64,000 nt of DNA, from positions 28,968,356 through 29,032,355 of the forward strand of contig NC_063054.1 in assembly GCF_018812025.1 (NCBI RefSeq), written 5' to 3'. The notes under the pieces are model-generated. The model did no database searches and was not told where the DNA came from. It saw nothing but the letters and a program-made list of their open reading frames with translations. Position numbers and translations under genes: made by a program. The stretch comes from Megalobrama amblycephala (Eukaryota; Chordata; Actinopteri; Cypriniformes; Xenocyprididae). Shown here piece by piece: positions 59,901-64,000 of this stretch. The first letter of the stretch is position 1. The number at the start of each line of letters is the position of its first letter.

Positions 59901-62900
59901 ACGCAAATTCAGAGGCAATACATGCATTCATTGTCTCAATCGTGTATTTATTGTCTTGAAAAGTGTTTATTTGGATGTTAAAGCAATGGTTAGCGATCTC
60001 TAGAAGACATGCCATTAGTTCCTAGTTCCTTTTCTTCTTTATATTATGAATTTGTGGACTAAAGGTGTAAAGAACGCCCTCCGGCTGCAAGTATGAATTA
60101 AAAACACAGTATCCAGCACTCATAGTGATGACAATAAATATTATTTCTCAATATAGAAAATTGACATAAATATATAAGAATTCATCAATATTTCTCCAAA
60201 TGTGCATGCTTTTAAGCTAAAAGCCTATATAAAATGCCATAGAGGTAACATAATTGTTCAGACACTTTGCACCACAGAAATACATTATATTTTAAAGAAT
60301 ATAATAGAATACCATTATTTTAAATTGTAATAATATTTCACAATATTGCTGTTTATGATGAGCTGAGATTATTACAGAGGGTTTTTTTCACAGCCTACCT
60401 GACTGATAGGCCTCATTAATATGCAAGTCATTTCAGATCATTACTATGCGATTCCCTTGTCTTCTCAGGTGTAAATGGCCCATTATTCATGCAGATTCAC
60501 GCCCCCACGCATACTGTGTTTCTTGACAAAAAGTGTCTTACAAAAACTAAATCAATATATTGTTTTATATGAAGGAGTAGGCAGCATAATTTTTACATAA
60601 TTCTGAAGCAAAAACTCTAGTCTACAACCTCCAATACCCAAAAGTCTTGTGAACATAGATTTAATATATTTTTTTTGGCCTTATTTCAGTGACTTAAGTT
60701 TTAGTTTTTTCAATAACCACGCATAAACATTATTCCTTCAAAAATACAAACATGTACATACATGTTCCTCACATATTATTGTAGCCTAGTTTGTGCTGAA
60801 TACAGTGTAATGACACTTTTGTCATTTATATGTTTATGAACAACTGAAAAAAGCACAAATGTCAGGGCATGTCAAAACTTCTCCAAGCCCCAAATCAGCC
60901 TCAGATTCCAGAGGGTTAAAGAACTGAGTCTTTATCTGTGTTCTCTCTAGTTGGTGCTTCCAGAATACTCTATCCATGGACTCTTCTGCATCATGTTCCT
61001 GTGTGCTCAGGAGTGGCTTACTGTAGGCCTGAATATCCCGCTACTCTTCTACAACACATGGAGGTGAGCACCTGAACCAGCCTTTATTCCCCTTAAACAG
61101 CCTATGAGTACTATAATATTCCTGCTTTTAACTAGTTGCTTATTAGCATGCATATTACAAGAATATTGGCCTATTCTACTTACGAAAAAAACGAAACTGG
61201 CACTTTGTTCGTTCCGTAAGTAGAATAAGGAAGGCGTAGGACATACAGCGTAAGCGTTTTGAAGAATACAGAAAGCGGAAGCACGTGCAAGGCAATAATT
61301 TGTGTTTATAAAGCATATACAGTTGTATTTTTTTCAAAAATGACCAATCGTTTCGCTAGATAAGAACCTTATTCCTCGTCTGGTATCGTTTAAAGCCCTT
61401 TGAAGCTGCACTGAAACTGTAATTTTGACCTTCAACCGTCTGTACCGTTTGAACCATTGAAGTCCACTATAAGGAGAATAATCCTGGAATGTTTTCATCA
61501 AAAACCGTAATTTCTTTTCGACTGACTAAAGAAAGACATGAACATCTTGGATGACATGGGGGTGAGTAAATTATCAGGAAATTTTTATTTAAAGTGGACT
61601 AATCCTTTAATAGTTTATATGTGTTCCCTTTACTAAAATGTTACCAAAAATTCTATATTTTTATGTGAGGACTGATCCTCTTTTGATACAGCATCAGTAG
61701 TGGAATTATCAATATTTCAGATCAATTTCATTCCTAATTATCCTACATTAAAGCTCCTTGGCAGTAAATGTACAGTGTGTTCCTAATCTTGTCATTGCGC
61801 ATTAGTCTTTTTCATTTTTTGGATGAATAATAAGAGACTGAATGTTTCATCACACAGTGAAACAACTTGGAAATTCATAACTTGGATAAAATTAGTTTCA
61901 GTCACTTTGCAGTGGAGCGCTAAATCTTTCTTCAGGGTTTGTTACTAAATGTTCAGATCTATTGTCAATTACTGCCACAGTCCTCAGAATATGAGAGATC
62001 ATTCTTTTTGGGGCCCGAGCACCGATGGTGTGAGGACTCTATTAGGCCTACTCTTCTTCTCCGAAATGAATCGCATTTTTGAGGGCCTTAACATGCTCGA
62101 AAACTCATGAAACTTTGCACACATGTCAAAAGTTTTTTTTATTTCTTTTGCAGAATGATGAATGGTGATACACTAAACTTAATTTGATTATTGTTATGAA
62201 GTTACATTGGTCCCACTTTATATTAAGTGGCCTTAACCACTATGTACTTACATCAAAAAATAAGTACAATGTACTTATTGGGTTCATATTGAATTGCAAA
62301 ACACATTTGCAGCTATTGAGGTGGAATACGGGTAAGGTTAGGGAAAGCTTTGGTGGTATGGGTAGGTTTAAGGGTAGGGGTAAGGGTTAAGGGATGGGTC
62401 AACAGTGTAATTATAAATGTAATTACAGAAATTAATTACAGATGTAATTACATGCAGGTGTTTTTAAAATATAAGTACAATGTAAAAACATGCATGTACA
62501 CAATAAGTGCATTGTATTAAATGATTAATTTAAATGTAAGTGCATAGTAGTTAAGGCCACTTAATATAAAGTGGGTCCGTTACATTTAATTAGCTGGCTG
62601 AATTCACTATCAATAATTTTCAATTAAATCAAACTACCTTTTTTCACTGATCCAATGATTCAGCTACCCAGTGCACTCTCTCTTTTTCCCTTCGTTTTGC
62701 TCCAATTCTTCCATGTTTTTCTTCCTAATGCACTTAAAGCCTCCACTCCTTGTTTTTGATTTACCTAATAGAATTATTAAACCAGGGGTGGCGCTTTTCC
62801 TCATCTTTCCTCTCTAAGAACTGCCTAGATTGACAGAAATAGAATAAAGAGTCTTAGACAAGCAAAACTTTGCATTAGACAAAAATTAAATAAAAAATAA

Positions 62901-63123
62901 AAAACAGACAACAAAACAAAGGTTCACATAATTTTTCAAGAAGCACTACCCGCCTCGTGTTTTTTCCCATTTTCGGCAGGTACTTTCACAGCCCCACAGA
63001 CACTAAGGAGCTTCTCTATGATCCAGCGTCCGTCATGAACGGAGACACGCTCAAATTCTGCCAAAAAGAAGCCTGGTGCAAGATGTCCTTCTTCGTCCTC
63101 TCGTTCTTCTACTATCTCTATTG
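28572..63123 (+). CDS. cnih3: Cornichon-family AMPA receptor auxiliary protein, CNIH3-like, last exon not seen
   Basis: Five coding exons at 28572-28649, 38196-38264, 45948-45995, 60951-61063 and 62980-63123 join in frame to about 150 residues; vertebrate CNIH2/3 have about 160. Cornichons are small ER/membrane proteins that act as cargo receptors for COPII export. CNIH2 and CNIH3 also bind AMPA receptors, promote their surface delivery and slow their gating. The CNIH2/3-only exon ([16 protein letters not shown]) is present, excluding CNIH1 and CNIH4. [29 protein letters not shown] and CQKEAWCK favour CNIH3 over CNIH2, although CASL and QGNP are CNIH2-like. Exon 5 ends in TG, so the next codon is probably Cys, as in CNIH3. 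The final exon, about nine residues, should lie to the right. Confidence 0.9.
30251..31184 (+). mobile_element. TTAA family 1, copy 2 (5' end missing)
   Basis: It starts within the family sequence at TGAATTTACTTTGGCATAG and lacks the first ~25 bases, including the left TTAA. The right end GGCACCTTTAA is intact at 31181-31184. The D-box core GTTACGTAAC is at 30398-30407, with ATTTGCATAT about 40 bases further on. Confidence 0.8.
31213..32657 (+). mobile_element. Second TTAA-flanked family (AGGGGTCCTATAATGCCCC end), interrupted by family-1 copy 3
   Basis: TTAA at 31213-31216 and 32654-32657 interrupt the host repeat at TATTAA|GCAGCACAAC. The left end reads AGGGGTCCTATAATGCCCC and the right, inverted, AGAGGTGGTTGATT, so only the outermost bases pair. 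Its middle is split by a family-1 element at 31559-32537; removing that leaves about 470 bp. Confidence 0.7.
31559..32537 (+). mobile_element. TTAA family 1, copy 3
   Basis: TTAA at 31559-31562 and 32534-32537 are followed and preceded by AGGTGCCCTAGATTC and TTGGGCACCT. The full-length body matches the other copies, with the D-box core at 31737-31746. It is nested within the element at 31213-32657, which is itself nested in a third repeat. Confidence 0.88.
32954..33809. mobile_element. hAT-type non-autonomous element, 856 bp, perfect 8-bp target duplication
   Basis: The ends are CAGGGCTTGACATTAAC and its exact complement GTTAATGTCAAGCCCTG. TGTATGGC is present directly outside both ends (32946-32953 and 33810-33817). 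An 8-bp duplication with CAGGG-type termini is the hAT signature. A CpG-rich block at about 33150-33320 and sub-terminal repeats (CACTAGCCAC on both arms) remain. There is no transposase frame, so it depends on a relative for movement. The perfect duplication points to a fairly recent insertion. Confidence 0.92.
34036..34430 (+). mobile_element. TTAA family 1, copy 4 (internally deleted)
   Basis: TTAA at 34036-34039 and 34427-34430 bracket a 395-bp version that keeps both ends, the D-box core (34133-34142) and the octamer, but lacks about 560 bp of the middle. Confidence 0.88.
36822..37876 (-). mobile_element. Tc1-like transposon with both termini and TA target
   Basis: Inverted ends CACCGATCAGGCATAACATT are near-perfect at both sides, each flanked by TA (36820-36821 and 37877-37878), the Tc1/mariner target. 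The unit is 1,055 bp, shorter than a complete element of this type, because part of the transposase is missing. It sits in cnih3 intron 1 on the strand opposite to the gene. Confidence 0.92.
36850..37757 (-). pseudogene. Tc1-like transposase, frameshifted and internally deleted
   Basis: The N-terminal part on the minus strand holds the HTH ([37 protein letters not shown]) and [13 protein letters not shown]. Sequence then breaks down: part of the linker ([13 protein letters not shown]) is recognisable in another frame, followed by a stop. The C-terminal part (frame to 37345) has CSDES with the first catalytic Asp, [13 protein letters not shown] with the second, and [12 protein letters not shown] with the catalytic Glu. 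I count 35 residues between the second Asp and the Glu, one more than classic Tc1 DD34E. It cannot make active enzyme. Confidence 0.88.
38196..38264 (+). CDS. cnih3: cnih3 coding exon 2
   Basis: The acceptor is TTTTCAG and the donor GTAAGT. It encodes 23 residues, [20 protein letters not shown] then LHA, phase 0 on both sides. This is the loop after the first membrane segment, conserved as IAFDEL..DxKxPIDQ in cornichons. ITAF for IIAF and VPID for NPID are unusual within the family. Confidence 0.93.
39421..40526 (+). repeat. Minisatellite, nine units of about 112-143 bp
   Basis: Units start at CTCCATTTTATCCTCAGAAA at 39421, 39533, 39676, 39796, 39916, 40039, 40164, 40307 and 40421. Each continues with an A-tract, AATTAATAGCAGTATCGATA, TATTGGTATTGGTATCAATA and AAATTAATTTAATTTATC. 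Length differences come mainly from an optional TATCGATGATATCATTGA block. Each unit carries TTTATCCTCAG, which looks like a 3' splice site. Confidence 0.93.
40703..41050 (+). repeat. Degenerate non-LTR-type repeat tail
   Basis: Phrases such as GAGCTGCTTTAT, GAACTTTACAACTTTGACA and AACTGATTTAAGCTGAATAA also occur, in order, at 58200-58500. There they end in AATAAAGGTGACTTGACTTTG. It is probably the 3' region of a dispersed retrotransposon; the family is not certain. Confidence 0.5.
42165..42607 (+). mobile_element. Solo LTR (443 bp) with 5-bp target duplication
   Basis: It begins TGTCACGATT and ends TTCGTTACA, with GTTAC directly outside both ends (42160-42164 and 42608-42612). It contains a TATA box, TATAAAA at 42282-42288, and a polyadenylation signal, AATAAA at 42561-42566, with C/T-rich CCTGCCTGT repeats between. 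TG...CA ends and a 5-bp duplication are those of an LTR retrotransposon, probably Ty3/gypsy. No internal region or second LTR remains, so it arose by LTR-LTR recombination. Confidence 0.9.
44576..44646. repeat. (TTATA)n microsatellite
   Basis: A five-base unit, TTATA, is repeated about 13 times without interruption. Confidence 0.93.
44866..44944. repeat. (GT)n microsatellite
   Basis: About 39 GT units. The open frame of repeated His-Thr on the opposite strand is an artefact of this repeat. Confidence 0.97.
45948..45995 (+). CDS. cnih3: cnih3 coding exon 3 (CNIH2/3-specific AMPA-receptor contact segment)
   Basis: The acceptor is TTAACAG and the donor GTATGT. The 48-nt exon encodes [16 protein letters not shown], phase 0 on both sides. 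CNIH1 and CNIH4 lack this insertion; in CNIH2/3 it is known to be needed for association with AMPA receptors. Its presence is the main reason to call the gene CNIH2/3. Confidence 0.93.
46120..46335 (+). pseudogene. LINE reverse transcriptase fragment
   Basis: A short plus-strand frame contains [20 protein letters not shown] and [20 protein letters not shown]. The [10 protein letters not shown]...PEALKYGG pattern is the fingers region (RT motifs 1-2) of non-LTR retrotransposons. Upstream and downstream sequence is non-coding, and the next repeat starts at 46343. Dead fragment of about 70 residues. Confidence 0.8.
46343..48079. mobile_element. MITE with CACTGTAAAC ends, TA target, split by TTAA family-1 copy 5
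   Basis: The ends CACTGTAAACCCG and GTGTTTACAGTG are inverse, each flanked by TA. The inner arms also pair (AACTCAAAAAATTTGAG-type sequence left, CAAACCAATTAACTATTTTG right). A 971-bp TTAA element at 46779-47749 interrupts it; without that the unit is about 770 bp. Confidence 0.7.
46779..47749 (+). mobile_element. TTAA family 1, copy 5
   Basis: TTAA at 46779-46782 and 47746-47749, ends AGGTGCCCTAGATTC and TTGGGCACCT. The D-box core is at 46957-46966, but the right flank of the palindrome has a substitution (AACCGTC for AACAGTC). Confidence 0.9.
49761..51191. mobile_element. Cyprinid dispersed TIR repeat split by TTAA family-1 copy 6
   Basis: It starts AGGGGTCAGTAGGATTTTTA and ends in the inverse, AAATCTTACTGACCTCAGC. 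The inner order CACCAAGGCTGTATTTATTT, GATGGCAAAGCTGAATTTTC, GTGTCACATGATCCTTCAG, GTGGAAACCGTGATA, AAGAACAGCATTTATTT matches the same repeat at 30110-32928. The 949-bp insert sits at TGCTTAAGAAACATTTC. Confidence 0.78.
50002..50950 (+). mobile_element. TTAA family 1, copy 6
   Basis: TTAA at 50002-50005 and 50947-50950. The host repeat resumes as TTAAGAAACATTTC, so a single TTAA marks the empty site and the duplication is exactly TTAA. The D-box core is at 50170-50179; a deletion has removed its left neighbour sequence. Confidence 0.92.
52301..52817. mobile_element. Palindromic MITE (GGATTAGTTCACTTTC ends)
   Basis: The left arm AAGGATTAGTTCACTTTCAA and TTACTCACCCCCATGTCATC are matched by inverse right-arm sequence GATGACATGGGGGTGAGTAA and TTGAAAGTGGACTAATC. 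The element is related to those at 19953 and 61223; the middle (TTTTTGAAGAATACGG, ATGACCGATCGTTTCGCTA) is shared with them. Confidence 0.85.
52866..53105. mobile_element. MITE remnant of the TGAACTATCCC type
   Basis: The right end TTTTTGGGTGAACTATC and inner parts CAGAACACAAAAGAAGATAT and TTTTCAAAATATATTC are those of the cyprinid MITE at 6818. The left outer end is eroded. Confidence 0.65.
53948..53977. repeat. (CTG)n trinucleotide repeat
   Basis: About nine CTG/TGC units in intron 3; the leucine run in the plus-strand frame is an artefact of it. Confidence 0.9.
54888..55723 (+). mobile_element. TTAA family 1, copy 7 (D-box segment deleted)
   Basis: TTAA at 54888-54891 and 55720-55723, ends AGGTGCCCTAGAATT and ATGGCACCT. 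It lacks about 110 bp near the left end, including the GTTACGTAAC core, but keeps the octamer ATTTGCAT. Confidence 0.9.
56768..56935. mobile_element. Short dispersed fish repeat (ACATTAGTTAATGCACTGTG)
   Basis: Contains TTAGTTAACATTAGTTAATG, GTGAACTAACATGAACAATG and GACCTTATTGTAAAATGTTA, the order seen in a small TIR repeat common in teleosts. The left terminus is lost. Confidence 0.55.
58040..58500 (+). repeat. Dispersed retrotransposon-like repeat ending AATAAAGGTGACTTGACTT
   Basis: The first half (GAGCCTGGCTTCTCCCAGGT, GGGCTCCTTGCCACAGTTGC) and second half (GAGCTGCTTTATAGATGAAT) are of a type scattered through fish genomes. The 3' end has AATAAAGGTGACTTGACTTTG, like a non-LTR tail with a short tandem motif. 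No RT frame is present, and the family is uncertain. Confidence 0.55.
59251..59377. mobile_element. 127-bp MITE, AAGGGATAGTTCA ends
   Basis: The left end TTAAAGGGATAGTTCATTC and right end GGGTGAACTATCCCTTTAA are exact or near-exact inverses. The middle has a short internal duplication of ACAATTCTTTCA. Confidence 0.85.
59424..60919 (-). mobile_element. 1.5-kb TTAA element, copy 2, ending 31 bp before cnih3 exon 4
   Basis: It is the reverse complement of 7013-8538 along nearly its whole length. Examples: CATGTACATACATGTTCCTC at 60753 against the complement at 7163, and GTGGCCACGCCCACGGAGCC near 59869 against 8070-8090. The end next to exon 4 reads CAGAGGGTTAA (TTAA at 60916-60919). The other end, near 59424, is eroded. 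Confidence 0.85.
60951..61063 (+). CDS. cnih3: cnih3 coding exon 4 (second membrane region)
   Basis: The acceptor is TTCTCTCTAG and the donor GTGAGC. It encodes [20 protein letters not shown], then [17 protein letters not shown] and AG of the next Arg codon (phase 2). EYSIH, MFLCAxEWLTxGLN and PLLFY are family hallmarks. FYNTW replaces the usual FYHxW. Confidence 0.93.
61223..61610. mobile_element. Right part of a GGATTAGTTCACTTTC-type MITE
   Basis: Shares GGAAGGCGTAGGACATACAG, ATGACCAATCGTTTCGCTA, GTCTGGTATCGTTTAAAGCC and the right arm GATGACATGGGGGTGAGTAA with 52301-52817. It ends GTGGACTAATCCTTTAA. The left arm is missing. Confidence 0.8.
62209..62578. mobile_element. 370-bp MITE with perfect 8-bp target duplication
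   Basis: The ends GGTCCCACTTTATATTAAG and GGACCCACTTTATATTAAG (inverted) extend into AAGTGGCCTTAAC on both sides. GTTACATT lies directly outside both ends (62201-62208 and 62579-62586). The 8-bp duplication suggests a hAT-type mobiliser. The centre has GGGTAGGTTTAAGGGTAGGG-like repeats. No coding sequence. Confidence 0.9.
62980..63123 (+). CDS. cnih3: cnih3 coding exon 5 (C-terminal membrane segment)
   Basis: The acceptor is TTTCGGCAG and the donor GTGAGT. It completes Arg, then encodes [40 protein letters not shown] and SFFYYLY, ending in TG of the next codon. The YCQKExWCK and SFFYYLY motifs are diagnostic for cornichons. CKMSFFVL differs from the CKLAFYLL of mammals. Confidence 0.93.
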
Positions 63124-64000
63124 GTGAGTAGATATCTAGAAGTTGTCTCAACCAAACTTTATTGTTTGCTAATGGGGTTCTGTGCAAAATCTTCACTAAT
63201 TGTTTTTTTTTGTTTTTTTTACAGCCAAATATGCTTTTTAGTGTGTGTCTTTGCTATAGTATAAGCTACATCAAGACTATAGCATAGCAGAGATGTATAC
63301 TTAAACAAGCATTTAAACTGACAAGGATGCCAGCAACATGCCTTTAGGCAGAATTCCTGATTCTTTTTTCTTCCACACTAGATCATGTCACATTAAATGT
63401 TAATATACACATAAAAACGCACATATTCTATAAAGGTTCACCCTTCGAGCGAACAGGCCTTATGACCTTTTGTCAGATCAAAGGCAGTTCTTGTGTATCA
63501 GCCAAATTCTCTATTATTTAATGCTATTTGCTTCTGGAATTGAAATTCTAGGGCAAATACAGTCGTTTTACTTCCTTTTTCCCCAGCATCTATTGGTATG
63601 CACTCAATCTTTGAGGAGTGATGGTGTTGGTGCTTTTCTTCACTATGGTCATGCCATCTTGGGAATCTTAACCTTTCCTCTAACTGCTTGCTTTTTATTG
63701 CTACTTTCTTGAAGAAATGTTTGGTAACACTTTATTTTACAGTGTCCTTGTTACATATGTTACATTATTTTTACATGCAATTAACCCTAAACCAAACCCC
63801 GTTCCAAATCCTAACCCTGTAGTAAGTACTGTACATGTTGTTAAAATAAAGTGTAACTGAACGTTCAGTATAAGCATTTGTGCATTTGTGGCATAATGTT
63901 GATTACCACAGAAAATCATTTCTAATTCTTGGAAGTTGGAAGGAATGGAAGTTAAATAGGCCAGACAATAAATGTTAAACCACACAAAGTTTATAGCTAC
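63124..64000 (+). other. Start of cnih3 intron 5; terminal exon not found
   Basis: The expected last exon (about nine residues like MIYTLVSS and a stop) is not present up to the window end. Sequence is AT-rich, with a small TIR repeat at 63723-63856. Confidence 0.65.
63723..63856. mobile_element. Short TIR repeat (GGTAACACTTTATTTTA ends)
   Basis: GGTAACACTTTATTTTACAG on the left and AAAATAAAGTGTAAC on the right are inverse. The core contains AATTAACCCTAAACC and TCCTAACCCTG, typical of a small fish repeat. Confidence 0.6.

Larger units (their letters stand above)
45996..60950 (+). other. cnih3 intron 3
   Basis: This 15-kb intron carries a LINE fragment, TTAA family-1 copies 5-7, several MITEs, a CTG repeat and the 1.5-kb TTAA element copy 2. 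Stretches 48080-49760, 51192-52300, 53106-54887, 55724-56765 and 56935-58040 show no exon I can support. Confidence 0.75.
61064..62979 (+). other. cnih3 intron 4
   Basis: Contains a half MITE (61223-61610), the perfect 8-bp-duplication MITE (62209-62578) and otherwise unremarkable AT-rich DNA (61611-62200, 62587-62979). A 13-base inverted pair, TATTCTACTTACG and CGTAAGTAGAATA, lies at about 61173-61226. Confidence 0.75.

Noticed and set aside
63229..63264. Possible last cnih3 exon after the acceptor TTTTTTTACAG, giving C-QICFLVCVFAIV and a stop
   Set aside because: The acceptor is good and the phase works, but the residues do not match the conserved MIYTLVSS-type C terminus. The true exon more likely lies to the right of the window.

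Overview
The window is teleost nuclear DNA, most likely from a cyprinid. It holds a split vertebrate gene with GT/AG introns. Dense repeats of the kind familiar from carp, goldfish and zebrafish fill the rest, such as terminal inverted repeats reading GGGATAGTTCACCC and its complement. It also contains DIRS-type and Tc1-type transposons, a solo LTR and AT-rich microsatellites. There are no bacterial features. Annotation here means exons, nested transposons and intervening sequence.

Layout. (1) Positions 1-5184 are the 3' part of a GC-rich DIRS-like tyrosine-recombinase retrotransposon. Its gag is decayed, its RT/RNase H frame is broken twice, its tyrosine recombinase frame is open, and a complex inverted-repeat end follows. 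(2) Positions 5185-24181 show no recognised host gene. They hold layered transposon debris: MITEs, a broken Tc1-like element, several elements flanked by TTAA, a short TIR element carrying a RecQ-like helicase Walker A fragment, and a 2-kb palindromic foldback element made of short AT-rich units. (3) Positions 24394-27055, minus strand, hold a complete seven-exon gene for a 232-residue protein that I do not recognise by name. Every splice phase joins correctly, and an RFX X-box-like site lies about 72 bp upstream of its ATG. (4) Positions 28572-63123, plus strand, hold five coding exons of a cornichon-family AMPA-receptor auxiliary protein, closest to CNIH3. Its last short exon is not seen and probably lies beyond the window. 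The two genes are head to head, with start codons about 1.5 kb apart.

The cnih3 introns are large and packed with mobile DNA. They contain seven-layer-deep examples of a general theme rather than new genes: a TTAA-flanked non-autonomous family of about 0.95 kb (seven copies in the window), nested insertions, an 856-bp hAT-type element with a perfect 8-bp duplication, a Tc1-like element with both ends, a 443-bp solo LTR with a 5-bp duplication, a nine-unit minisatellite and several microsatellites. One 1.5-kb TTAA element ends only 31 bp before cnih3 exon 4.

The points most worth following up are the unnamed seven-exon gene with its X-box, the TTAA family that carries a perfect PAR-bZIP D-box core (GTTACGTAAC) beside an octamer, the helicase-bearing TIR element, the TTAA element with a spliceable basic-domain ORF, and the foldback element.
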